Below are positions 1 through 6,294 of a DNA stretch of 28,886 bases, in pieces (the first letter of the stretch is position 1; each line of letters starts with the position of its first letter). The stretch is from a virus. A program made the position numbers and the translations under genes. The notes below the pieces were generated by a model. It was not told the origin of the DNA and ran no database searches. It was given only the letters and a program-made list of their open reading frames with translations. The DNA is taken from the IMG/VR virus record IMGVR_UViG_3300025156_000019, positions 1 through 28,886 of that record. One strand, 5' to 3'.

Positions 1-99
1 ATGTCTCTCTCTGAGACATCTGTGGTCTCTCTGTGAGACATGTCTCTCTCTGAGACATCTGTGGTCTCTCTGTGAGACATGTCTCTCTCTGAGACATCT
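1..99. repeat. 39-bp tandem repeat made of five 15-bp dyad (iteron-like) sites
   Basis: The unit starting at 1, 40 and 79 is 39 bp long and identical between copies; the third copy diverges after 99. Each unit holds two near-identical dyads, GTCTC-TCTCT-GAGAC and GTCTC-TCTGT-GAGAC, so sites fall at 3-17, 25-39, 42-56, 64-78 and 81-95, with alternating 22/17-bp spacing. The sites at 3, 42 and 81 are extended to ATGTCTC/GAGACAT. 39 bp is 13 codons, so the repeat stays in frame in the overlapping gene. Dyad iterons inside an initiator gene are typical of lambda-type origins. The array may continue beyond the left edge. Confidence 0.85.
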
Positions 100-362
100 T
101 GTTCGGAGGAAATGCTTAGGTAATAGATGTTCCGATTGCGCGCGGTCTTCCCTCGCCGGATTAAGTTTGCTTTCTCAAGCTTAGCTAATGCACGCATGAT
201 GCTAGCTCGGCTAAGCCGTGTCCACTGCATCAACGTTTTGACGGATGGCCAACATTGGCCTTTACTGTCGGCGTGCAGAATCAACACAAGCGCCACAATT
301 CTCTCGTTCGTACCTAACTCATCCCGATCAATGAACTCCTTGATTTTCTCAGGGGACATCAT
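1..362 (-). CDS. Replication-initiator-like winged-HTH protein with 13-residue repeats (partial, runs off left edge)
   Basis: Reading the minus strand from ATG at 362 (a second ATG follows at 359) gives an open frame to the window edge. A ribosome binding site (AGGAAAGGGG) lies just upstream. The N-terminal ~95 residues (MMSPEKIKEFID..., then NERIVALVLILHAD and SRASIMRALAKLEKANLIRRG) look like the winged-HTH domain found at the start of many phage replication proteins (HTH_36 / lambda O type). After NIYYLSISSEQ the frame enters a 13-residue tandem repeat, DVSERDMSHRETT, present about 2.5 times and continuing off the edge. The same DNA forms five dyad sites. Inference: an initiator protein with the replication origin inside its gene, as in lambda O. 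Alternatives are a transcription regulator with a low-complexity tail. The fold is fairly secure; the role is inferred. It is the last gene of the leftward unit in this window. Confidence 0.75.
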   Translation of the reverse strand, partial: MMSPEKIKEFIDRDELGTNERIVALVLILHADSKGQCWPSVKTLMQWTRLSRASIMRALAKLEKANLIRRGKTARNRNIYYLSISSEQDVSERDMSHRETTDVSERDMSHRETTDVSERD

Positions 363-393
363 TTTACCCCTTTCCTTTTTTCAGAGTTCTCTT

Positions 394-627
394 CTAGCAA
401 GCAAATGAAAGGCAAGATCCATCATCTGCCTGCTTGGCAATCGCTATATTTAACAGATAGATATTGGTTGGGCCACCTTGCCGCCTGATTATTCTTTTCC
501 GTTCGAGGTTGTGGATTATCCGTATCACACTGCGCCTTGCGAGTCCTGATAACTTCGCGAGAGAAGAATAACTGATCTTGCACACGCCATTGATATCGCT
601 ATGCAGCATCAGCACGATTAGTACCAA
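394..627 (-). CDS. Winged-HTH protein, paralogue of the neighbouring initiator-like gene; start uncertain
   Basis: The product contains a winged helix-turn-helix: STEKLVLIVLMLHSD..., SYSSLAKLSGLARRSVIRI and IHNLERKRIIRRQG, ending with a beta-wing-like NIYLLNIA. It aligns over its length with the first ~90 residues of the gene just downstream (NERIVALVLILHAD / SRASIMRALAKLEKANLIRRG / NIYYLSIS), so the two are tandem paralogues; this one lacks the repeat tail. The TTG at 627 has no ribosome binding site and would cut off the domain start. The frame stays open upstream (PEINLDLSSTEK...) to about 728 without a standard start codon. An ATG at 667 lies where a start is expected but is one base out of frame, so a non-standard start, a frameshift or decay are all possible. 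Possible role: regulator or accessory origin-binding protein. Confidence 0.65.
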   Translation of the reverse strand: MVLIVLMLHSDINGVCKISYSSLAKLSGLARRSVIRIIHNLERKRIIRRQGGPTNIYLLNIAIAKQADDGSCLSFAC

Positions 628-639
628 CTTTTCTGTTGA

Positions 640-795
640 CGATAGGTCCAGATTTATTTCTGGACATTGCAGCGGGCAACCGCTAAATTTCCTCTCGCCG
701 CCGGATTCGCTGCCGGCGACTCCCTCCTAAGAGGTGAGCAGAAATGAAGGATCCTCTCCGCTGTCACCCCGTGAGACAACCCACTCACGGGGTTA
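640..795 (-). other. Intergenic stretch with a run of inverted repeats (possible structured leader or operators)
   Basis: Between the zinc-ribbon gene and the HTH gene there are several stem-loops on the minus strand. One is a perfect 9-bp stem CCCCGTGAG/CTCACGGGG (767-792, overlapping the upstream stop codon). Another is a GC-rich TCGCCGG/CCGGCGGCGA pair (695-719). A third is AGCGG-TTGC-CCGCT (671-684), and the last a perfect 7-bp dyad GTCCAGA-AATAAA-TCTGGAC (646-665). None is followed by a clear U-run, so a simple intrinsic terminator is unlikely. The stretch could be a translation-control leader for the HTH gene, or protein-binding operators. No known RNA family was recognised. Confidence 0.4.
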
Positions 796-1084
796 AGTTT
801 TTCCGGCATTTCCGACATAGGCAAAACACCGCCAAATTCGACGTGCCGCCCCTCAAAATCTTGTCGCATACCGGACAAACCACGAATACCTCAGGCGGAA
901 GTTTCCACCCACAATGAGAACACCGGAACCGCCTGAGCCAGTCTCGTCGCAAAATAAGCTTCTCCCCGCAGATCGGGCAAATACCCCGATCCAATTCGTC
1001 CGCCTCAAGCGGATCTAACCCAGGACAAGTGATCACTCCAAACGTCTCACGAATCAACTGGATGGTTTCTTTGATCCGTTTCAT
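785..1084 (-). CDS. Small double zinc-ribbon protein
   Basis: A 99-residue protein with two Cys4 zinc-ribbon-like knuckle sets: C36-x2-C39 with C55-x2-C58, and C70-x2-C73 with C88/C90 and C93. The N-terminal ~20 residues are a basic/amphipathic helix (MKRIKETIQLIRETFG). The ribosome binding site GGAGGATGAGAG lies directly before the ATG at 1084. The start is 38 nt inside the end of the preceding gene, so the two are probably translationally coupled. Rubredoxin-like ribbons of this kind usually bind nucleic acid or act in protein contacts, but no specific family is recognised. The two knuckle pairs and the small size fit a phage DNA-metabolism accessory factor; that role is inference from the neighbourhood. 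Confidence 0.75.
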   Translation of the reverse strand: MKRIKETIQLIRETFGVITCPGLDPLEADELDRGICPICGEKLILRRDWLRRFRCSHCGWKLPPEVFVVCPVCDKILRGGTSNLAVFCLCRKCRKNLTP

Positions 1085-1424
1085 CTCTCATCCTCCGTAT
1101 GTATTCTTCCACCGACAGTCCGCCTGTCGTGTCCGGTACCGCGCCAAGACCGGCGCGGTAAAGCTGTTCGTCGAAATCTTCTACTTTTTCCAAGTTCCAC
1201 ACCTCGACCTCGAGAATTCCCCCGGTCTTTGAGCATTGTGTGATCATCCCTCGGGCCCTAATTGTGTCACCCTCTCGGATATTCTGCGATGAAAGAGCTT
1301 GCCACGCTTTCGCGGTCAGCCAGCATCTGACCGTTTGTTTACTTATGACCTCGTGCAAAAACAGAAGGTCGAGCGGAACACTAACTAGCATAACCTCGCC
1401 TTGAACCTCACCGTAAAACCTCAT
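1047..1424 (-). CDS. Probable OB-fold-like protein (possible ssDNA-binding accessory)
   Basis: The start chosen is the ATG at 1424 (MRFYGEVQGEV...), preceded by AGGAGG at a 10-nt spacing. It overlaps the upstream stop in an ATGA junction, so longer upstream versions are rejected. The 125-residue product has alternating beta-rich stretches around residues 1-80, including REGDTIRARGMITQ and GGILEVEVWNLEKVE. These resemble the strands of an OB fold such as tRNA_anti/SSB-type domains. A polar C-terminal segment (SVEEYIRRMRDETDQRNH) follows. Its location among recombination and replication genes fits a single-strand DNA or primer-binding accessory. The fold assignment is by eye only, and an unrelated beta protein is possible. 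Confidence 0.55.
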   Translation of the reverse strand: MRFYGEVQGEVMLVSVPLDLLFLHEVISKQTVRCWLTAKAWQALSSQNIREGDTIRARGMITQCSKTGGILEVEVWNLEKVEDFDEQLYRAGLGAVPDTTGGLSVEEYIRRMRDETDQRNHPVDS

Positions 1425-1696
1425 TTGTTCGATACCTCCTTCTCTTTCCGCTTTGCTTGCCCTCTTAGGACGGCAAGCCGTAGAGATGCCGGAAGCCAGA
1501 AACCTAGATGTTCGCGAATCTTGGCTTCCCACTCCTCTGCCTGCTTCAGACATTCCTCAGCTTTCGCTAAATCGCCACGCCACAAATAGTCTTCTGCCTC
1601 AAAACCGACATTGATCGACTCGCGCGCGTAATCTACGACGTACATCATCTTAAGCCGCGCCTCTCGGATTCGTGCTGCTACCTCTCTCTTCGTCAT
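1421..1696 (-). CDS. Hypothetical helical protein
   Basis: The start at 1696 (MTKREVAARIREARLK) is preceded by GGAGATAAAGCC, which is better placed than the upstream alternative at 1729. The 91-residue product looks mainly helical, with a TPR-like stretch (DYLWRGDLAKAEECLKQAEEWEAKI) and a basic, charged C-terminus (GQAKRKEKEVSNK). It begins 4 nt after the preceding gene's stop and ends in an ATGA overlap with the next gene, so it is embedded in the operon and very likely translated. No family is recognised. The helix-rich, charged character would suit a small protein-binding or DNA-metabolism accessory, but nothing fixes its job. Confidence 0.65.
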   Translation of the reverse strand: MTKREVAARIREARLKMMYVVDYARESINVGFEAEDYLWRGDLAKAEECLKQAEEWEAKIREHLGFWLPASLRLAVLRGQAKRKEKEVSNK

Positions 1697-1700
1697 GGCT

Positions 1701-1973
1701 TTATCTCCGTGTTGTGCTATACTTTCCACTGCCGTCGGATCGGCTGCCGACGGTCTTCCGTCTGGGAGGAGGATCCCTGCGAGTCAGACAGCTCGCGAGG
1801 ATTTGCAATTCCTTCCGGAGCTGTTCCCTTGCCTCTCTACGAAACCGCTTATTCATGCGTCGCTTGGCAAACCGCACAGTTTTTGGGTGATTTGCCGACC
1901 AGCAGAGGATATGTCTCTCATAAGTCACCTCATACTCAATCGGCTTGCGAGGATATGGTTTTCTCTCACTCAT
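1701..1973 (-). CDS. Hypothetical small basic protein
   Basis: A 90-residue, strongly basic product (RFAKRRMNKRFRREAREQ; C-terminus RRDPPPRRKTVGSRSD...). No domain is recognised; the Arg/Lys content would allow nucleic-acid binding. The ATG at 1973 has only a weak upstream purine stretch. The frame is intact and lies between genes of the same orientation, with the next gene's ATG 4 nt beyond its stop. The + strand also has long open frames here, but they lack a ribosome binding site and sit against the operon direction. Confidence 0.55.
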   Translation of the reverse strand: MSERKPYPRKPIEYEVTYERHILCWSANHPKTVRFAKRRMNKRFRREAREQLRKELQILASCLTRRDPPPRRKTVGSRSDGSGKYSTTRR

Positions 1974-2016
1974 ATACCAGTCTCTGCGGGTTACAATTCT
2001 TCTTTTGTTATCGATT

Positions 2017-2229
2017 TCATTCCTTCTTCTTTTCTTTGTGATAATCTTCCCACCCCATATCCCAGTATCGGTGAAATGCGACGTTCCAGGTCACATTACC
2101 ACCAGGCGCAGTGTCTAATTCACTGTAGGGATTGGCGTTTTGAGGCTCACCACGCTTAGCAGCCTCATAACCTTTTCGGTAGGCACCCAGAAATGCACGA
2201 TGCTTTCGAATTCTCTCTGGCGGATTCAT
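2017..2229 (-). CDS. Rmf/CrpP-like small protein
   Basis: A 70-residue protein with the pattern AYRKGYEAAKRGEPQNANPY followed by a spacer and FHRYWDMGWEDYHKE. It resembles the ribosome-modulation-factor/CrpP-like fold, two short helices carrying G-x-x-A-x-x-G and a W-x-x-G-W/Y motif. Small proteins of this shape are common in phage accessory regions, mostly without known function. A strong GAGGAGATAATAAT precedes the ATG at 2229. It could in principle bind ribosomes, but the resemblance is short. The C-terminus is lysine-rich (HKEKKKE). Confidence 0.6.
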   Translation of the reverse strand: MNPPERIRKHRAFLGAYRKGYEAAKRGEPQNANPYSELDTAPGGNVTWNVAFHRYWDMGWEDYHKEKKKE

Positions 2230-2276
2230 ATTATTATCTCCTCCTCTTTGCCTTTTGATCTCGTCTACATCCCGAA

Positions 2277-2807
2277 TTATTCCAACTGTTGAATAAAGTC
2301 ATCCTTGTCTACGTTGGGCAACCTTTTAGGATGGCCGGTCATTGCGGCGATCACGGCCACCGGATCATCTATATCACTCACAACAAAACATGGCACGCTG
2401 CAATATGGTAAAAACTCATATTTCATTGACTTTTCGAAAACTTCCCAATATCTCAATTGCATCATCTTTACATATCTGCCGACGAGAAAAGCTTTGCCCA
2501 ACATGTCTGTGTATTGATAAAGCCATGGGGTGGGTTCCGCTTTGCGTTTCCGCTGTTTTGTGAGCTTTGAGAACATTTCATAAAGATTCCGTTTGGGGCT
2601 GCCGATGATTTCCCCGTCCATCAATTCTCTCCCAATGATGGTGTGGATCTGCTGGATAATTTTAGGATGTGATCCTGCAAAAATAAGGAACAAGCCTTTT
2701 CCGTCGGAAAAATAATATTTCCACTCTATTCTCTGAACCGCAAACCACGAATATTTTTTCGCCCTACGAATCAACCGACAAACCTTGTCTTCATTATATA
2801 TTTTCAT
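2277..2807 (-). CDS. Hypothetical protein with a KYYFSDGK segment shared with the next gene
   Basis: The start at 2807 (MKIYNEDKVCRLIRR) follows AAGGAGGTGTGCC at ideal spacing; the ORF upstream of it is discarded. The product is 176 residues, alpha/beta in appearance, basic in the middle (SKLTKQRKRKAEP), with no recognised catalytic motif. Residues ~30-45 (IEWKYYFSDGKGLFLIF) closely match IKIKYYFSDGKPEAII in the adjacent downstream gene, and the DNA is also similar. This suggests local duplication or recombination between the two. Function unknown; it is one of the cluster of small accessory genes around the RusA and nuclease genes. Confidence 0.65.
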   Translation of the reverse strand: MKIYNEDKVCRLIRRAKKYSWFAVQRIEWKYYFSDGKGLFLIFAGSHPKIIQQIHTIIGRELMDGEIIGSPKRNLYEMFSKLTKQRKRKAEPTPWLYQYTDMLGKAFLVGRYVKMMQLRYWEVFEKSMKYEFLPYCSVPCFVVSDIDDPVAVIAAMTGHPKRLPNVDKDDFIQQLE

Positions 2808-2820
2808 GGCACACCTCCTT

Positions 2821-3219
2821 TCAGCTAAACTGGATCTCAATTTCCTCGTCATCTGGGGTTGAATTCTTTTGGATCACACGCTTAAGAGTAGTGACAATTT
2901 CTTCGACTTTTTCATGTACTTTTTCTTTCAACTCCTCCCATGATTCACCCTCCAAAATGATCTCTTTTTGTCGTGCGTCTATAGGCGCCTTTTTGTGTGT
3001 TAACACAAATACACCCCATTGATAGTTTAGCTCTTCACCTAATAATGTGGTATAGGGGTCCACAAGAGCAGGATGTATATTAACTGCCTCTCGTTCAGCA
3101 GTTGGAAGAAATAATCTAATAATTGCCTCGGGCTTGCCGTCAGAAAAGTAATATTTGATCTTAATCAATGCGCTCGGAACACCTCGGCATAGTGCCAATT
3201 TTCGGACTTCTTTTTTCAT
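2821..3219 (-). CDS. Hypothetical protein, paralogue of the 8102-8515 gene
   Basis: A 132-residue protein with AGGAGGTACCT before ATG 3219. It aligns by eye with the 137-residue product of 8102-8515. Both begin with a GVP-x-x-x-IK strand and share a T/L-x-L/F-x-LP strand. LLGEELNYQWGV matches LLGESLAFNWGI, and a C-terminal helix ends VIQKN versus VVHRN. The predicted shape is a beta sheet with one long amphipathic helix (WEELKEKVHEKVEEIVTTLKR) and an acidic tail (DDEEIEIQFS). The two genes lie in different promoter units, so this is an expanded accessory family. No function is recognised. Confidence 0.7.
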   Translation of the reverse strand: MKKEVRKLALCRGVPSALIKIKYYFSDGKPEAIIRLFLPTAEREAVNIHPALVDPYTTLLGEELNYQWGVFVLTHKKAPIDARQKEIILEGESWEELKEKVHEKVEEIVTTLKRVIQKNSTPDDEEIEIQFS

Positions 3220-3231
3220 AGGTACCTCCTT

Positions 3232-3786
3232 TTAGTGAGTTGGTTTGACCATTCCAAGGAACCTATAGATCCGATACGCGAGATCTTTGTGTTTCTGGTT
3301 TTCGGAATGACTCAAAACTGCAGCCGCCTCACTCATCAGATTGAACCATTCGGGGGGCCCAGTCTCAATCTGCAGATCCAGGCCCGGGTTGCCTATGGTC
3401 CAGATTTTTGCTGCGAGACAGCACCAGACCCGCGCATCATCCCGCCAAATTCCCATGTGTGTCAGCGTGTCGAGGGCCTTATTGAGATTGTCGAGGTCCG
3501 GTTTCTGCGCATGCCGGACATCCTCAAACTTTGGCCGCAGCCCTTTGGCCCCGTAGTGGCTTTTGGGCCGCATAATCCGGTAGACGGCCGTAACCGCAAC
3601 CGGCTCGTCCAGCGGTTCCTCTGGCACATATTCCGCGAGCTGAGAATAGATAGCCCGCTCCCAGTGCTCGGCGGATTTGCCTGGATACCTGACTAGCGCC
3701 GGTCTCCCGTCCTTCCGTAGAACCGCACGGAAGCGCGGGGCCGGCTTACCTTGAGGGGTCCCAGCAATGTCAACTTTGATCCTCAT
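3232..3786 (-). CDS. rusA: RusA-family Holliday junction resolvase
   Basis: RusA-type endonucleases cut Holliday junctions formed during phage recombination and replication. The 184-residue product has the family layout. It has an N-terminal G-x-P-x-x-K-P-x-x-R motif (GTPQGKPAPRFR, residues 9-20). Next comes the signature KPDLDNLNKALD (95-106), with D97 and D99 as likely metal ligands, then IWRDDARV (113-120), supplying the third acidic residue. RusA of E. coli is about 120 residues; here a ~60-residue C-terminal extension is present. TGGAGGACTGAGCC precedes the ATG at 3786. It lies in the same operon as the RecB-like nuclease, consistent with a recombination module. Family assignment is secure. 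Confidence 0.92.
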   Translation of the reverse strand: MRIKVDIAGTPQGKPAPRFRAVLRKDGRPALVRYPGKSAEHWERAIYSQLAEYVPEEPLDEPVAVTAVYRIMRPKSHYGAKGLRPKFEDVRHAQKPDLDNLNKALDTLTHMGIWRDDARVWCCLAAKIWTIGNPGLDLQIETGPPEWFNLMSEAAAVLSHSENQKHKDLAYRIYRFLGMVKPTH

Positions 3787-3811
3787 GGCTCAGTCCTCCA
3801 GTACTCAACTT

Positions 3812-4201
3812 CTATGGCCAGACTTTTTGGGTCAGTTTGATTGCCTGACACAACAATGTACCGCGTGGAAGCTCAAATGGGGTGAGCGCTGTTTGCCTGC
3901 GATCCCATAGAGCTATGGGGACGGGACCACCGGAATCTAAACCAACTCTCGGAAGGCGCTCCTTCCACGGCATAACATCGGCCTCCCATATTTCACACAT
4001 TTCTATATCAGCTCGCAATTTTACCGCATATATTTTAGCATGTTTAAATGTTCGAAATGCGGCGAGTGGCCCACAGCCAGGTTTAGGTTTTACCCATTGC
4101 CCCGGCTTATAGGTGATATAGGAGCGCAGTATTAAATAAGCGTAGCTGCTCACGAGTCCGCATTCACGACCTGTATTAAGCACTACCTTATACGCTTTCA
4201 T
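3812..4201 (-). CDS. YKVV-family hypothetical protein (copy 1)
   Basis: A 129-residue protein starting MKAYKVV. It shares a patterned alignment with the products of 6295-6708 and 5341-5991. The common elements are an N-terminal Y-K-V/I-V, then Y-x-P-G-x-W-x-x-P, and G-P-L-x-A-F or a variant. The second half has E-x-W/F-E-A-x-x-x-PW, then P-I-A-x-W or similar, and LP-x-G-x-L-x-x-A-I-K-L near the end. The gene starts within the 4-nt ATGA overlap with the upstream nuclease gene (stop 4198-4200, ATG 4199-4201), so translation is coupled. No function is recognised; the three copies in one operon form a local paralogous family. Confidence 0.75.
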   Translation of the reverse strand: MKAYKVVLNTGRECGLVSSYAYLILRSYITYKPGQWVKPKPGCGPLAAFRTFKHAKIYAVKLRADIEMCEIWEADVMPWKERLPRVGLDSGGPVPIALWDRRQTALTPFELPRGTLLCQAIKLTQKVWP

Positions 4202-5307
4202 TTTTCCCTCCTCAAACTTGGACTCCGTTGTTTTTCCTCGACTGCACCCTCCAGTACCTGCTCCAGCAGATCCTTCAGTTCCGCTCGATCTTTCGCGATC
4301 GGCTTGAGTAGACGCTCGATGTCTTTAATACTCACACGAACCGTGTTGAGGAAATCAACCGGAGACACACCTGCCATTTTTAGCTTTCGCCAAACTGCGG
4401 CAACATCCTTGACTTCGCGAACTGTAGTGCCAGCAGAAAGGGTCCAGCCGGGGACTTCTTCACCGCGAGATAGGCGGAGTTTCGCTTCTTCCTCGAGTGC
4501 TTTGCCTACGATCTGGACCCAGTTCTTCCACTCGTTCAATAGGTCTGCGAGTTTCGCCGGAGGAAGTCCCTCAACATACTGTTTAAGCAGCTCTTTGGAC
4601 TTCTTTCCGCCAACGAACTCCGGGAGCTTCAACGTCTCAGGGCAAATTTGCAAGGCAGGGCAAAAACGGCAGTGGTCGCCACGACGCGTTCTGTCAGGCT
4701 TATGAATTGCCGCGTCGACCACATCTTTGAGTTGTCGACGCGCGATAGACAAGCCATGTTCGTCGTAAGTGTAATAATCCGGTCTGTATTGGCCTCGCCC
4801 AGTCTCAATAATCGCAACGTAAACCACCTCTGCCCCTAGTGCCTCTTGTGCTGCAAGCGCTCCGGCAGCAAGCTGCCAGTTTGTGCCGGGGTCCCACTCA
4901 TACCAGGCGGTGGTCTTCCAGTCATACAGGCAAGCCTGCTTCGTTTCCTGATCCCAAATCAGGATGTCGTAGCGGCCGACGATCTTTGCGCTATCCAAAT
5001 GGACCACCGCGCTCCATTCGCGTCGCACTTCTAGGTCAGAGTAATGTTTGCCGAGTAGCTGAGCGGTCAGCCAGTAGGCTGACTGCCAAGCATTCTCACG
5101 TTGTTCATTTTCCTCCGGAGAGAGATCCGGAGGCGGGTTGCCCGCAAGCGCAGCGTGAATCCGTTGGCCCCGGATTGAGGCCGGCGAATCCGGCCCAGGC
5201 AAGACCGTTCGGCTTAGCCTCCAGCTTGCCGGGCATTTCGCCACCCTGTCTAGTTCGCTCGCCCACAACTCGGGCTTTCCATTGTGTTTCGTCGTCTTGG
5301 TTTTCAT
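4198..5307 (-). CDS. PD-(D/E)XK nuclease, DUF2800/RecB-like with Cys cluster
   Basis: The 369-residue product fits the RecB/Cas4-like exonucleases often labelled DUF2800 in phages. Visible landmarks are a Cys near the N-terminus (C25, in AKCPASW) and RGQRIH (H51), followed by the core: D114 in GRYDILIWD, D129-x-K131 in YDWKT and Q145 in NWQLAAG. Three more Cys follow, C213, C216 and C222 (HCRFCPALQIC). C25 plus these three match the four-Cys iron-sulphur arrangement of AddB/Cas4-type nucleases. The C-terminal ~120 residues are helical. Expected role: 5'-3' degradation of DNA ends for single-strand annealing recombination, working with the putative annealing protein at 7144-8109 and the RusA-type resolvase. 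The catalytic core is clear; substrate direction is inferred. Confidence 0.85.
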   Translation of the reverse strand: MKTKTTKHNGKPELWASELDRVAKCPASWRLSRTVLPGPDSPASIRGQRIHAALAGNPPPDLSPEENEQRENAWQSAYWLTAQLLGKHYSDLEVRREWSAVVHLDSAKIVGRYDILIWDQETKQACLYDWKTTAWYEWDPGTNWQLAAGALAAQEALGAEVVYVAIIETGRGQYRPDYYTYDEHGLSIARRQLKDVVDAAIHKPDRTRRGDHCRFCPALQICPETLKLPEFVGGKKSKELLKQYVEGLPPAKLADLLNEWKNWVQIVGKALEEEAKLRLSRGEEVPGWTLSAGTTVREVKDVAAVWRKLKMAGVSPVDFLNTVRVSIKDIERLLKPIAKDRAELKDLLEQVLEGAVEEKQRSPSLRREK

Positions 5308-5340
5308 TTCGGCGCCTCCACTACGTCTTTAGTTTGGAGT

Positions 5341-5991
5341 TCATTTGACATGCACATATGAAATTAGCTTCACGGCCGACGCTAGAACAGCCCCTGTCGG
5401 AAGTTTTCGCATAGGGACATTGTTCGCCCCCCACCATGTAGCAATGGGCTCTCCTCCCTCAACCGGATCTCCATCTCCCCATTGCCCAAAGGTCTGGTCA
5501 TAGAGTGGAGCCCAAACCCACGGAATGTAACGGCATTCCCAGACCTCGAGTTCCGGAATGCGGAACATCCGGATATAGTTCGCTGCCTCAATTGGGTTTT
5601 GGAAGACCACAATCGGGCCTTCCCCCTCCCGGGGCAAAGTCCATTGGTCCACCCGAAACCAAATATCTCGTGCGATCTCAAAATAACAGCCTGAAGCGTA
5701 TTTCCCGCCTCCGGGGCCCGAATTGCCGCCCCAAACCACCTTATAACCAATTTGCGTTACCTGGTTTTCCCCAAATCCAACATACCGAAACCACTTCTCG
5801 GTTTTGTCGCCTGGATCCCCCAAAAACCATCCCCATGTTTCTCCCCTCAACGGTTGTTGAAGTCTCGGGATCCGTGGGCCCCAGGTTTTGTATGGGTTAA
5901 GTCGGTTGATGTGGATTCGGCACATTGGGGCCAGAGGCCAGCCGTTCCACAGATGAGCACCATCTTTCGTCACAGGGTATTTCAGCAACAT
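5341..5991 (-). CDS. YKVV-family hypothetical protein with N-terminal extension (copy 2)
   Basis: A 216-residue protein preceded by GGAGACGGAGTCA before ATG 5991. Residues from ~80 on (IGYKVVWGG...) align with the two shorter family members. The middle carries DQWTLP-x-x-G-x-GPIVVF and EAANYI; the end carries EVWECRYIPW, EPIATWW and LPTGAVLASAVKLISY. The first ~80 residues are an extra, Trp/Pro/Gly-rich segment (LWNGWPLAPMCRIHINRLN..., WGWFLGDPGD) not present in the others. The protein is unusually rich in tryptophan. No function is recognised. The architecture suggests gene duplication followed by acquisition of an N-terminal domain. Confidence 0.7.
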   Translation of the reverse strand: MLLKYPVTKDGAHLWNGWPLAPMCRIHINRLNPYKTWGPRIPRLQQPLRGETWGWFLGDPGDKTEKWFRYVGFGENQVTQIGYKVVWGGNSGPGGGKYASGCYFEIARDIWFRVDQWTLPREGEGPIVVFQNPIEAANYIRMFRIPELEVWECRYIPWVWAPLYDQTFGQWGDGDPVEGGEPIATWWGANNVPMRKLPTGAVLASAVKLISYVHVK

Positions 5992-6041
5992 TGACTCCGT
6001 CTCCTTCCCGGCCTTGCGCCACAGAGGCCGGATTTCTCGTC

Positions 6042-6272
6042 TTAGGCCGTGGCCGCCTCCACCTTACGGATTAACACCTCAAGCTCTGAATACATGGTTC
6101 CGGTTTCTCCAGCTTTCCATACGACCTTCCCGTTCACCTTGATCTCAGCCGGGAAACCTTCGCAATGGTCAAGGTGATGAATCGCGCTACGAGCCGCCCG
6201 AGCAATCGAGTCAAATTTGTGCTCACAGCGAACCCCGTAGCGCCAAACCACCAAGACTACATCACTCTTCAT
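6042..6272 (-). CDS. Hypothetical small protein
   Basis: A 76-residue product with a purine-rich ribosome binding site (GGGAGGGAGTGGGACG) before ATG 6272. A short beta strand (DVVLVVWRYG) and central helix (SIARAARSAIHHLDHC) are followed by a strand-turn-strand (AEIKVNGKVVWKAG) and an acidic helix (SELEVLIRKVEAATA). This is a plausible compact alpha/beta fold of a kind common among phage accessory proteins, without a named family that I recognise. It sits in tandem with the YKVV genes of unit 2. Confidence 0.6.
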   Translation of the reverse strand: MKSDVVLVVWRYGVRCEHKFDSIARAARSAIHHLDHCEGFPAEIKVNGKVVWKAGETGTMYSELEVLIRKVEAATA

Positions 6273-6294
6273 CGTCCCACTCCCTCCCTCATTT

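Noticed and set aside
1-99. CRISPR-like repeats at the left edge
   Set aside because: The repeat is continuous with identical units and no unique spacers, and it keeps a coding frame; dyad iterons fit better.
127-408. A + strand protein of 93 residues at the left end
   Set aside because: The minus strand there encodes a winged-HTH protein with a good ribosome binding site and a paralogue next door; the + frame is its shadow.
690-784. A tRNA-like T-arm (GCCGG-CAGCGAAT-CCGGC)
   Set aside because: The loop is 8 nt rather than the usual 7 and no acceptor stem or anticodon arm pairs around it.
640-795. Guide-type RNA of a TnpB/IscB element
   Set aside because: No associated nuclease gene is present nearby; the stem-loops alone are insufficient.
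654-878. A minus-strand ORF overlapping the end of the zinc-ribbon gene
   Set aside because: It is a shifted reading of the zinc-ribbon gene continued through the hairpin region, with low-complexity composition and no ribosome binding site.
3235-3696. Long + strand ORF opposite the RusA gene
   Set aside because: RusA motifs on the minus strand are unambiguous and the + frame has no ribosome binding site.
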